A stretch of 64,000 nucleotides of DNA from Falsiroseomonas sp050563535. Lineage in GTDB: Bacteria > Pseudomonadota > Alphaproteobacteria > Acetobacterales > Acetobacteraceae. A program made the position numbers and the translations under genes. Shown in pieces: positions 1 through 7,468 of this stretch. Position 1 is the first letter of the stretch, and every line of letters begins with the position of its first letter. The stretch covers positions 29,543 to 93,542 of the forward strand of contig NZ_JBNXUO010000019.1 in NCBI RefSeq assembly GCF_050563535.1, given 5' to 3'. The notes beneath the pieces were generated by a model. The model saw only the letters and a list, made by a program, of their open reading frames with translations. It was not told where the DNA came from and did not search any database.

Positions 1-27
1 GACCGAGAGCGGCGCCGGCCGGCTCAT
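1..27 (-). CDS. Start of a gene leaving the window, probably next gene of the metal ABC transporter
   Basis: An ATG on the minus strand overlaps the TGA of the metal-binding receptor gene by the four-base ATGA arrangement used repeatedly in this window. Only nine codons (MSRPAPLSV) are inside. In this family the receptor gene is normally followed by the ATPase and permease genes, so an ABC subunit is likely, but the identity rests on context alone. Confidence 0.4.
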
Positions 28-1013
28 GCCCCGAGCCGCCCGTTCAGGCCCCGCGGCGGCACGCGGCCGCCGAGCGCGCGGGCGATGGTGGTGACGTTGT
101 GGTCGATCATCCCCTCGTAGCTGCCCTCATAGGTGCCGGGACGGCCCATCGCGTCGGAGAAGAGGTTGCCGCCGAGCGCGACGCGGTGGCCGCGCGCGCC
201 CGCGCCCTCGATCAGGGCGCGCACGGCGCGGTCGGGGACGGAGCTTTCGGCGAAGACGGCCGGCACGCGGCGCTCGGCCAGCTTGCGGACCAGCGATTCG
301 ATCGCGGCGAGGTTGGCTTCCGATTCGGTGGAGATGCCCTGGATGCTCTCGATCTCGAGCCCGTAGCGGGCGCCGAAATAGCTGAAGGCGTCATGCGCGG
401 TGACCAGGACGCGGGCGGTCGCGGGGATGCTGCCGATGGCGTCGCGGGCATAGGCGTCGAGGCGCGCGCAGCGGGCGCGGAAGCGGGCGAGGTTGTCGGC
501 GAAGGCCTCCCGCGCGTCGGGCGCCATGCGCGAGAGCGCCTGCTCGACCGCGCCCGCCGCCTCGGCCCAGAGCGTCGGGTCCATCCAGACATGCGGGTCG
601 GCGGCATCGGGGTAGTCCGGGTTGGCGCGCAGCCTGTCCCGCGGGAGGGATTCGGCCATCAGCACCACCGGGCGGCCGGCGGCGCGGACGCGCTCCAGCA
701 CGTCGCCCATGCGGCCTTCCAGGCGGTGGCCGTTGCCGAAGACGGCGTCGGCGCCGAGCAGCCGGGCGATGTCGGAGCGCGTCGGGCGGAACAGGTGGGG
801 GTCCACGCCTTCGCCGATCAGCGTCTCGGCGCGGATGCGGCCTCCCGAGACCTCGCGCACCACGTCGCCCACCATGGCGACGGTGGCCAGGACGTTGCGC
901 GGCACGCGCGCGGCGGGGGGGGGCTGCGCGGCGGCGGCGGCCGGCAGGACGGGGGCGAGCGCGGCGGCGAGGATCGCGCGGCGCGTCGGCTGGATGCATG
1001 AACGCCTGTTCAC
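24..1013 (-). CDS. znuA: Zinc/manganese ABC transporter periplasmic substrate-binding protein (ZnuA/TroA family)
   Basis: Periplasmic receptor that captures a transition metal and passes it to an ABC importer. The 329-residue product starts with a signal peptide (about residues 1-30, ending AAAAAQ). The likely metal ligands are H73 in DPHLF, H141 in DPHVWMDP, H207 in HDAFSYF and D287 in LFSDA. This H-H-H-D set is that of TroA/ZnuA rather than the H-H-E-D set of manganese receptors such as PsaA, so zinc is favoured. There is no His-rich loop. The GTG start at 1013 was chosen because AGGAG lies five bases upstream and the signal peptide begins there; the frame stays open further upstream without a signal peptide. 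It diverges from an ArsR-type zinc sensor. The metal choice is inference. Confidence 0.87.
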   Translation of the reverse strand: MNRRSCIQPTRRAILAAALAPVLPAAAAAQPPPAARVPRNVLATVAMVGDVVREVSGGRIRAETLIGEGVDPHLFRPTRSDIARLLGADAVFGNGHRLEGRMGDVLERVRAAGRPVVLMAESLPRDRLRANPDYPDAADPHVWMDPTLWAEAAGAVEQALSRMAPDAREAFADNLARFRARCARLDAYARDAIGSIPATARVLVTAHDAFSYFGARYGLEIESIQGISTESEANLAAIESLVRKLAERRVPAVFAESSVPDRAVRALIEGAGARGHRVALGGNLFSDAMGRPGTYEGSYEGMIDHNVTTIARALGGRVPPRGLNGRLGA

Positions 1014-1039
1014 ATGTACTCCTGTCGAAGCGTGTGGAC

Positions 1040-1079
1040 TGTTCAGCTGTTCATCTGTGCGTGTATTCAGATGTTCATG
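1040..1079. promoter_or_regulatory. Five tandem 8-bp repeats (TGTTCANN), candidate operator array
   Basis: Between the divergent metal-receptor and ArsR genes, octamers start at 1040, 1048, 1056, 1064 and 1072: TGTTCAGC, TGTTCATC, TGTGCGTG, TATTCAGA and TGTTCATG. Three copies match TGTTCA exactly, one at 5/6 and one at 4/6. A further TGTTCA at 1007-1012 forms a near-palindrome with TGAACG at 999-1004 (spacer CC), over the receptor start codon. TGAACA/TGTTCA half sites are typical of SmtB/ArsR operators, but those are usually inverted repeats. Operator function is inferred. Confidence 0.5.
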
Positions 1080-1197
1080 GAAAATCAGATACTTGGCTTT
1101 CCGGCCATCTGTGGTCGGGCCTGCCCGCGCGTCAAGGCCGCTGGACGCGGCGGCGCGGCGGCGTGATCCTGCGCGGCGGGGCTGGCAGGGCAGGGCG

Positions 1198-1530
1198 ATG
1201 GGCGCGCGGGAGAGGATCGGCGAGGACCAGGTGGTGGAACTCGCCGAGATGTTCCGGCTGATGAGCGACCCGACGCGGCTGCGGATCATCCTCTCCTGCC
1301 TCGACGCGCCGGTTTCGGTGGGGGACATGGCGGAGGGGTTGGGCATCTCCGCGTCGCTGGTGTCGCACCACCTGCGCCTGCTGCGCGCCGCACGGTTGTT
1401 GCAGGCGGACCGGCGCGGGCGGCAGGTTTTCTACGTGGTCGGCGACAGCCACATCCGGTCCATGCTGACGGACATGGTGGACCATGTCGCGGAGGGCGAG
1501 GCGGAGTCGGAGCAGGCCCCCGGCGGATGA
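1198..1530 (+). CDS. ArsR/SmtB-family metal-sensing repressor with an alpha-5 zinc site
   Basis: A 110-residue winged-helix regulator. The recognition helix is around residues 51-68 (SASLVSHHLRLLRAARLL), followed by the beta wing RRGRQVFYV. In the C-terminal helix D83, H85, H96 and E99 have exactly the spacing of the SmtB alpha-5 zinc ligands (D-x-H-x10-H-x2-E; the CzrA site is similar). The alpha-3 cysteine site is absent: the ELCVGD-type motif reads PVSVGD. It is therefore probably a zinc- or cobalt-responsive repressor. It diverges from the metal-receptor gene across a 184-bp spacer with repeats. The ATG at 1198 gives the family's usual length. Confidence 0.88.
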   Translation: MGARERIGEDQVVELAEMFRLMSDPTRLRIILSCLDAPVSVGDMAEGLGISASLVSHHLRLLRAARLLQADRRGRQVFYVVGDSHIRSMLTDMVDHVAEGEAESEQAPGG

Positions 1531-1591
1531 GGCCTTCCTGCGCTGTCAGGGAAGCATCCTCAGGGGGTTAACCCGTGTTAAGTCCCTCGGC

Positions 1592-1650
1592 CTGACTTGC
1601 ATCAATGCCGCCCTGCATCACTTGTGCAGCGCAGGGGCGGCTTCTATAGG
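1592..1650 (+). promoter_or_regulatory. Candidate ctaC promoter with an upstream FNR/CRP-type box
   Basis: TTGTGC (1622-1627) and TATAGG (1645-1650) are separated by 17 bp and form a plausible housekeeping promoter upstream of ctaC. About 58 bp before the expected start lies CTGAC-TTGC-ATCAA (1592-1605), which matches the FNR/FixK pattern TTGAY-N4-ATCAA perfectly in the right half and 3-4 of 5 in the left. TGCATCA also recurs at 1598-1604 and 1614-1620. Oxygen control of an oxidase operon would make sense but is untested. Confidence 0.35.
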
Positions 1651-1767
1651 TCGCCGGGCGACGCGCCCGGCCGCTGCGGCGGGAAGGGCGCGCGTGCGGC
1701 CCGCCGGCCTGCCGCGGGTTGGGGAGCGTATTTCGGGGCGCGGCGACGCGCCGGACGGGACGACAGG

Positions 1768-2682
1768 ATGCTGCAAGTGATCGCTGCGCTACGGCGAATG
1801 ACGGCTCGGCTCTCCGGTGCGGCGGGCCTCGGGCTTCTCGGGCTCGTGCTCGCCTCGGGCGCCGCCCTGGCGCAGGGCGCGCCGATGCTCGGCGCGCCGC
1901 AGGAATGGGGGATGGGGCTGCAGGCCTCGGGCGGGCCCATCAAGGACGCCATCTCCTCCTTCAACACGCTGGTCTTCTGGATCATCGTGGCGATCACGAT
2001 CTTCGTGTTCATCCTGCTGGTCTATGTGGTGTGGAAGTACCGGGCCGAGGCGCATCCGACCCCGTCGCGCACCAGCCACAACACGGTGCTGGAGATCGCC
2101 TGGACGGTTGTGCCGGTGCTGATCCTGGTGGTGATCGCGATCCCGTCCTTCCGCCTGATCTACTACCAGGACCGCGCGGTGGACGCGGACATGACCATCA
2201 ATGTGCAGGGCCGGCAGTGGTACTGGCACTATGCCTATCCCGACCACGGCGCCTTCACCTTCGACAGCTACCCGGTCCAGACGGCCGAGCTGCAGGCCGG
2301 CCAGATCCGCAACCTGTCGGTGGACAACCCCCTGGTGATCCCGGTGGGCGCGAGCATCCGCATCCTGACCACCGGGCAGGACGTGATCCACAGCTTCTTC
2401 GTCCCCTCGCTCGGCGTGCAGAAATACACGATCCCCGGCCGCACGCTGGAGACCTGGATCCGCGCCGACCGGCCGGGCGTCTATTACGGCCAGTGCAACC
2501 AGATCTGCGGGGTGAACCACTGGTTCATGCCGATCGAGGTTCGCGCCGTCCCGCGCGAGGAGTTCGAGGCCTGGACCGCGCAGGCGCGCACGCGCTTCGC
2601 CGAGGGGCTGCCCCCGGGCCCGCCGCCTTCCGCGCTCGCCGCGCAGCCGGCGCCCCTGAACGTCGCCGAGGCGCGCCGGTAA
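1768..2682 (+). CDS. ctaC: Cytochrome c oxidase subunit II
   Basis: Receives electrons from cytochrome c at the CuA centre of an aa3-type oxidase in the inner membrane. The 304-residue protein has a signal peptide (to about residue 36), two membrane helices (about 67-90 and 108-130) and a periplasmic cupredoxin domain. The CuA ligands are H208, C243, C247, H251 and M254 in GQCNQICGVNHWFM. The aromatic electron-entry patch QWYWHY is at 150-155. The ATG at 1768 is preferred because it gives a full signal peptide; an ATG at 1798 is the alternative. First structural gene of the oxidase cluster. Confidence 0.96.
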   Translation: MLQVIAALRRMTARLSGAAGLGLLGLVLASGAALAQGAPMLGAPQEWGMGLQASGGPIKDAISSFNTLVFWIIVAITIFVFILLVYVVWKYRAEAHPTPSRTSHNTVLEIAWTVVPVLILVVIAIPSFRLIYYQDRAVDADMTINVQGRQWYWHYAYPDHGAFTFDSYPVQTAELQAGQIRNLSVDNPLVIPVGASIRILTTGQDVIHSFFVPSLGVQKYTIPGRTLETWIRADRPGVYYGQCNQICGVNHWFMPIEVRAVPREEFEAWTAQARTRFAEGLPPGPPPSALAAQPAPLNVAEARR

Positions 2683-2722
2683 GGCGCGCCCGGAAGCTCA
2701 ACCGAGAAGCGGACACATCCCG

Positions 2723-4315
2723 ATGGCGACCTCCGCCCACGCTCACGACGACCATCACGACCACAAGCCCGGCTTCGTGGCGCGCTGGCTGTTCAGCACC
2801 AACCACAAGGACATCGGCACGCTCTACATCGGCCTGGCGCTGCTGGCCGCGCTGGTGGGCATCGGCATCTCGCTGCTGATGCGCATCGAACTGCAGCAGC
2901 CGGGGATGCAGATCTTCGCCGACGGCCAGATGTGGAACGCCTATGTGTCGGCCCACGGCCTGATCATGGTGTTCTTCGTGATCATGCCCGCGCTGATCGG
3001 CGGCTTCGGCAACTGGTTCGTGCCGATCATGATCGGTGCGCCGGACATGGCCTTCCCGCGCATGAACAACATCAGCTTCTGGCTGCTGGTGCCGGCGCTG
3101 CTGATGCTGTCCGCGTCGCTCTTCGTGGGCGAGGGGCCGGGCGGCGGCTGGACCATCTACCCGCCGCTGACCGACAACACCTACCACCCCTCCATGGCGC
3201 TCGACCTCGCGCTGTTCGCGCTGCACCTGGCCGGCGCGAGCTCGATCCTCGGCGCGGCCAACTTCATCACCACCATCTTCAACATGCGCGCGCCCGGCAT
3301 GACGCTGCACAAGATGCCGCTCTTCGTGTGGTCGATGCTGGTCACCGCCTTCCTGCTGCTGCTGTCTGTCCCGGTGCTGGCCGGCGCGATCACCATGCTG
3401 ATCACCGACCGCAACTTCGGCACGGCCTTCTTCGACCCCGCCGGCGGCGGCGACCCGGTGCTGTTCCAGCACCTGTTCTGGTTCTTCGGCCACCCTGAAG
3501 TCTACATCATGATCCTGCCGGCCTTCGGCATCGTCAGCCACGTCGTCTCGACCTTCTCGAAGAAGCCGGTCTTCGGCTATCTCGGCATGGCCTATGCGAT
3601 GGTGGCGATCGGCTTCGTCGGCTTCATCGTGTGGGCGCACCACATGTTCACCTCCGGCATGGATGTGGACACGCGCGCCTACTTCATGGCGGCGACGATG
3701 GTCATCGCGGTGCCGACGGGGGTGAAGATCTTCTCCTGGATCGCCACCATGTGGGGCGGTTCGCTGAAGCTCGACACGCCGATGCTCTTCGCGATCGGCT
3801 TCATCTTCCTGTTCACGGTCGGCGGCGTCACGGGCGTGGTGCTGGCGAATGCGGGCATCACGCAGATCCTGCACAACACCTACTACGTGGTGGCGCATTT
3901 CCACTACGTGCTGTCGCTCGGCGCGGTGTTCGGGATCTACTGCGGGATCTACTACTGGCTCGGCAAGATGTCCGGCCGCCAGTATCCGGAGAAGCTCGGC
4001 CGCATCCACTTCTGGCTGACCTTCGTCGGCGTGAACCTGACCTTCTTCCCGATGCACTTCCTGGGCAACCAGGGCATGCCGCGGCGCTACCCGGACTATC
4101 CGGATGCCTTCTCCGGCTGGAACCTGATCGCGTCCTTCGGGTCCTACATCTCCGTCGCGTCCTTCCTGATGTTCTTCTACGTCCTCTGGGTGACCTTCAC
4201 GAAGGGCGAGAAGGCGGCGGCGAACCCGTGGGGCGAGGGTGCGACCACGCTCGAATGGCAGGTCAGCTCCCCCCCGCCCTTCCACACCTTCGACGAGCTC
4301 CCGCGCGTCCGCTGA
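2723..4315 (+). CDS. ctaD: Cytochrome c oxidase subunit I
   Basis: Catalytic subunit (530 residues, twelve membrane helices) carrying haem a and the haem a3-CuB site where oxygen is reduced and protons are pumped. The diagnostic WFFGHPEVYI segment contains the CuB histidine cross-linked to tyrosine; the two further CuB histidines are in VWAHHMFT; haem ligands are in the HNTYYVVAHFHYVLS region. The D-channel entrance is visible in NWFVP/MIGAPDMAFPRMNN. It begins 40 bp after ctaC. Length and motifs are those of alphaproteobacterial aa3 oxidases. Confidence 0.98.
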   Translation: MATSAHAHDDHHDHKPGFVARWLFSTNHKDIGTLYIGLALLAALVGIGISLLMRIELQQPGMQIFADGQMWNAYVSAHGLIMVFFVIMPALIGGFGNWFVPIMIGAPDMAFPRMNNISFWLLVPALLMLSASLFVGEGPGGGWTIYPPLTDNTYHPSMALDLALFALHLAGASSILGAANFITTIFNMRAPGMTLHKMPLFVWSMLVTAFLLLLSVPVLAGAITMLITDRNFGTAFFDPAGGGDPVLFQHLFWFFGHPEVYIMILPAFGIVSHVVSTFSKKPVFGYLGMAYAMVAIGFVGFIVWAHHMFTSGMDVDTRAYFMAATMVIAVPTGVKIFSWIATMWGGSLKLDTPMLFAIGFIFLFTVGGVTGVVLANAGITQILHNTYYVVAHFHYVLSLGAVFGIYCGIYYWLGKMSGRQYPEKLGRIHFWLTFVGVNLTFFPMHFLGNQGMPRRYPDYPDAFSGWNLIASFGSYISVASFLMFFYVLWVTFTKGEKAAANPWGEGATTLEWQVSSPPPFHTFDELPRVR

Positions 4316-4387
4316 CGCGCGGCGGGTGACGGGCCGCGCGGACCCCGCAAGGGGGCCGCCGGCCAGCCTCCAGACGAGGACGCCACC

Positions 4388-5338
4388 ATGTCCGGTGCGA
4401 CGATCGACAACGGGGGGGCGCAAGCCCCCCTTTCCACGTCCCAGGCCGCGGACCTGTCCGAGGTGCGCGACTGGATCGCCCTGCTGAAGCCGCGCGTGAT
4501 GACGCTGGTGGTGTTCACCGGCATCGTGGGCATGGTGGTGGCGCCCGATGCCATCCACCCCGTGCTCGGCGTCGCCGCCATCCTCTGCATCGCGATCGCG
4601 GCGGGCGCGGCGGGCGCGATCAACATGTGGTACGACCGCGACATCGACGCGCTGATGCGCCGCACGGCGCGCCGTCCCATCCCCTCCGGCCGCATCGCGC
4701 CGTCCTCGGCGCTGGGCTTCGGGCTGACGCTGTCGGTCGCCTCCGTCACCGTGATGGGGCTGGCGACGAACTGGGTGGCGGCCGCCTGGCTCGCCTTCTC
4801 CATCGCCTTCTACGTCGTGGTCTACACGATGTGGCTGAAGCGCCGCACGCCGCAGAACATCGTCATCGGCGGCGCCGCGGGCGCCTTCCCGCCGGTGATC
4901 GGCTGGGCGGCCGCGACGGGCGAGGTGACGCTGCTGCCGCTGATCCTCTTCGCCATCATCTTCATGTGGACGCCGCCGCATTTCTGGGCGCTCAGCCTCT
5001 GGGCGCATGGCGACTACGCGCGCGCCAAGGTCCCGATGCTGCCCGTCACCGCGGGGGCGAGGGAGACGCGGCGCCAGATCCTGTTCTACACCGCGGCCCT
5101 GCTGCCGGTGACGCTGGCGCCCTGGTTCGTTGGCTTCAGCGGCCTGCCCTATGCCGCGGTCGCGGCGACACTCGGCGCGGTGTTCCTGTTCCACGCCATC
5201 CGCATCCTGCGCGAGCCGCAGGACGAGGCGGGGCGGAGCCTGGCGAACGACGCCGCGGCGCGCGCCACATTCCGCTACTCGCTGTGGTACCTCTTCGCGC
5301 TGTTCCTCGCGCTCGCGATCGACAGGCTGGCTCTCTGA
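4388..5338 (+). CDS. ctaB: Protohaem IX farnesyltransferase (haem O synthase)
   Basis: UbiA-family membrane prenyltransferase that adds a farnesyl group to protohaem to make haem O, precursor of the haem A needed by the neighbouring subunit I. The 316-residue protein has several membrane helices and the aspartate-rich motif NMWYDRDIDALMRRTARRP, plus a second polar loop around HFWALSLWAHGDYARAKVPMLP that is typical of CtaB. Its TGA shares bases with the ATG of the next small gene (TGATG), which suggests translational coupling. Confidence 0.96.
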   Translation: MSGATIDNGGAQAPLSTSQAADLSEVRDWIALLKPRVMTLVVFTGIVGMVVAPDAIHPVLGVAAILCIAIAAGAAGAINMWYDRDIDALMRRTARRPIPSGRIAPSSALGFGLTLSVASVTVMGLATNWVAAAWLAFSIAFYVVVYTMWLKRRTPQNIVIGGAAGAFPPVIGWAAATGEVTLLPLILFAIIFMWTPPHFWALSLWAHGDYARAKVPMLPVTAGARETRRQILFYTAALLPVTLAPWFVGFSGLPYAAVAATLGAVFLFHAIRILREPQDEAGRSLANDAAARATFRYSLWYLFALFLALAIDRLAL

Positions 5339-5475
5339 TGACCCCCGAGGAGAAGGCCACCTTCGAGAAGCGGCGCCGCGCGCGCAACTGGGCCATCATG
5401 CTGACGCTGCTCGGCCTCGTCGTGCTGTTCTACCTGGTCGCGATGGCGAAGTTCCCGCGCAGCCTTCTCGGCTGA
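5338..5475 (+). CDS. Small single-helix membrane protein of the oxidase operon (CoxF-like)
   Basis: A 45-residue protein with a charged N-terminus (EEKATFEKRRRARN) and one membrane helix (WAIMLTLLGLVVLFYLVAMA). Its start overlaps the ctaB stop (TGATG) and ctaG follows 24 bp later. Small proteins called CoxF occupy this position in many alphaproteobacterial cta clusters and are presumed assembly or accessory factors. Assignment is by size, topology and position, not by a diagnostic motif. Confidence 0.75.
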   Translation: MTPEEKATFEKRRRARNWAIMLTLLGLVVLFYLVAMAKFPRSLLG

Positions 5476-5499
5476 CCGCCGCCATCCTACATCCCGGCC

Positions 5500-6129
5500 A
5501 TGGACACGACCCGACAGCAGCAGATCAGCCGGCGCAACCGTCGCACCGCCGCCGCCGCCTTCACGGTGGTGGCGGGCATGGTCGGCCTCTCCTTTGCCGC
5601 CGTGCCGCTCTACGACCTGTTCTGCCGCGTCACCGGCTACAACGGCACGCCGATGGTCGGCACGCAGCGCCCCGACCAGGCGGGCGACTTCGTGGTGACG
5701 GTGCGCTTCAACGCCAACACCCAGCCCAACCTTCCCTGGCGGTTCGAGCCGGCGCAGCCTTCCGTCCAGCTCCGCGTGGGCGAGGAGGGGATGGGCTTCT
5801 ACCACGCGCGCAACCTCTCCGCCGCGCCGGCCACCGGCATCTCCACCTACAACGTCACGCCCGAGGTGGTGGGCAAGTATTTCCACAAGACCGCCTGCTT
5901 CTGCTTCGAGGAACAGACCCTCGCGCCCGGGCAGGAGGTGGACATGCCGCTGGCCTTCTGGGTCGACCCGCGCATCGCGACCGATCCGAACACGCGCGGC
6001 ATCCGCACCATCACCGTGAGCTACACCTTCCACCGCAGCCTGCACGATGCCGAACGGTCCGGCGCGCTGGCCAGCGCCGGGCCGCATGTCGGCCGGCAGG
6101 GCGCCGCGGCGCCCGCCGCGACGCGCTGA
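5500..6129 (+). CDS. ctaG: Cytochrome c oxidase assembly protein CtaG/Cox11
   Basis: Membrane-anchored copper chaperone that inserts CuB into subunit I. The 209-residue protein has one N-terminal helix (about 18-38), the conserved YDLFCRVTGY segment (C42) and the CFCF copper site (C133, C135) in the periplasmic immunoglobulin-like domain. The C-terminal tail after SYTFHRS is rich in Ala/Gly and unrelated to function. Lies between the small membrane gene and ctaE, the usual order. Confidence 0.96.
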   Translation: MDTTRQQQISRRNRRTAAAAFTVVAGMVGLSFAAVPLYDLFCRVTGYNGTPMVGTQRPDQAGDFVVTVRFNANTQPNLPWRFEPAQPSVQLRVGEEGMGFYHARNLSAAPATGISTYNVTPEVVGKYFHKTACFCFEEQTLAPGQEVDMPLAFWVDPRIATDPNTRGIRTITVSYTFHRSLHDAERSGALASAGPHVGRQGAAAPAATR

Positions 6130-6301
6130 GCCGCGCCGGGCGGCACCCGGCCGCGCCGGCCTGCCCGCACCCACCTGCCTGCGCCGGGGCTTTTCGGTGC
6201 GCCGCGCACTTGAAGAACGCGGCCTTTTCGGGGATTGATGCGTTGGAACCGTAAGGCGGGCAAAGTCCCGCCGCGATGACACGCACCGACCAGGATCAGC
6301 G

Positions 6302-7138
6302 ATGGCAAGCCACGGCGAGACGGGCGCAAGCCCCTACAAGCATCCCTACCACCTCGTGGAGCCCTCGCCCTGGCCCCTGCTGGGTGCCTTCTCCGGTGGC
6401 GCGCTCGTGCTCGGGATCATCCTGCTGGCGCATAACGGCACCTGGTGGATGCTGGCGCTCGGCCTGGTGGCGACGCTGGCGACGATGTTCTTCTGGTGGC
6501 GCGACATCATCCGGGAAAGCCGCACCCCGGGCCTGCATTCCTCCGTCGTGCGGCTCGGCCTGCGCTACGGCATGGTGCTGTTCATCGCGTCCGAGGTGAT
6601 GTTCTTCGTCGCCTTCTTCTGGGCCTTCTTCCACTTCGCGCTGTTCCCCGAACATGTCTCGGGCGCGACGACGCCTGCCTGGCCGCCGAAGGGCATCCTG
6701 ACCTTCGACCCCTGGCACCTGCCCTTCCTGAACACGATGATCCTGCTGCTGTCCGGCTGCACGGTCACCTGGGCGCACCATTCGCTGCTGAACAACGACC
6801 GCAAGGGGCTGATCCAGGGCCTTGCGCTGACGGTGTTCCTCGGCGCCTGCTTCACCGCGCTGCAGGCGAAGGAGTACATGATCGCGCCCTTCGGCTTCAC
6901 GGGCGGCATCTACCCCTCCACCTTCTACCTCGCGACCGGGTTCCACGGCTTCCACGTCCTGGTGGGGACCATCTTCCTGGCGGTCTGCCTTTTCCGTGCC
7001 ATCCGCGGCCACTTCACGCCGGAACGCCATTTCGGCTTCGAGGCCGCGGCCTGGTACTGGCACTTCGTGGACGTGGTGTGGCTGTTCCTGTTCATCTGCA
7101 TCTACTGGTGGGGCGCGGGCGAGATCGCGCATCACTGA
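6302..7138 (+). CDS. ctaE: Cytochrome c oxidase subunit III
   Basis: Seven-helix subunit (278 residues) that stabilises subunit I and proton uptake. Visible hallmarks are ASEVMFFVAFFWAFFH, WPPKGI, the FHGFHVLVGTIFL motif and the C-terminal WYWHFVDVVWLFLFICIYWWG. A 172-bp spacer separates it from ctaG. A strong hairpin follows 22 bp after the stop, so it may end the main oxidase transcript. Confidence 0.98.
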   Translation: MASHGETGASPYKHPYHLVEPSPWPLLGAFSGGALVLGIILLAHNGTWWMLALGLVATLATMFFWWRDIIRESRTPGLHSSVVRLGLRYGMVLFIASEVMFFVAFFWAFFHFALFPEHVSGATTPAWPPKGILTFDPWHLPFLNTMILLLSGCTVTWAHHSLLNNDRKGLIQGLALTVFLGACFTALQAKEYMIAPFGFTGGIYPSTFYLATGFHGFHVLVGTIFLAVCLFRAIRGHFTPERHFGFEAAAWYWHFVDVVWLFLFICIYWWGAGEIAHH

Positions 7139-7160
7139 CCGCCCCGGCGTGACCGACAGG

Positions 7161-7192
7161 ACAACCCCGCCTGCGCAAGCCGGCGGGGTTGT
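7161..7192 (+). terminator. Hairpin downstream of ctaE
   Basis: A perfect 11-bp stem (ACAACCCCGCC at 7161-7171 with GGCGGGGTTGT at 7182-7192) and a 10-base loop lie just after ctaE. Only a weak T-rich run follows. A terminator or partial terminator before the small gene and surf1 is likely. Confidence 0.65.
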
Positions 7193-7229
7193 TGCGTTCC
7201 GGGGGCACCGTCTGGATGGGAGCGGGGGG

Positions 7230-7448
7230 ATGAGACGGGTGCTGATTGCCGCGGGCGTGGGGACGCTGGCGCTGCTGGTCGCCGCGGGCAGCGGGCTCGG
7301 CGCAACCTGGGTGCTGGCCGCGGCGGCGATGGGAGGGGGCCTTGGCTGGTACCTGGCAACGCCGCAGCGCGGGCGGGCGGGCTTCACCGGCGATGCCGGC
7401 CCGGGCGACCCCGGGGATGGCGGCGGGGACGGTGGCGGAGACGGCTGA
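7230..7448 (+). CDS. Small two-helix membrane protein with a Gly/Asp-rich tail, function unknown
   Basis: A 72-residue product with two hydrophobic stretches (about 3-20 and 25-43) separated by a short turn, then a tail rich in G and D ending GDGGGDGGGDG. GGAG and a G-run lie upstream of the ATG. It sits between ctaE and surf1, where many related clusters carry a DUF983 gene, but it is much shorter and shows no DUF983 motif. I do not recognise the family. A link to oxidase biogenesis is suggested only by position. Confidence 0.6.
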   Translation: MRRVLIAAGVGTLALLVAAGSGLGATWVLAAAAMGGGLGWYLATPQRGRAGFTGDAGPGDPGDGGGDGGGDG

Positions 7449-7468
7449 GGCTTGATACTCGGGCAGGG

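Noticed and set aside
1568..1581. TTAA-CCCGTG-TTAA resembling a CtrA box
   Set aside because: The spacer is six bases, whereas CtrA sites need seven (TTAA-N7-TTAA).
2525..5194. An 889-codon minus-strand frame across ctaD and ctaB
   Set aside because: Shadow frame of highly conserved genes in GC-rich DNA, very rich in Arg/His/Gln, no motif.
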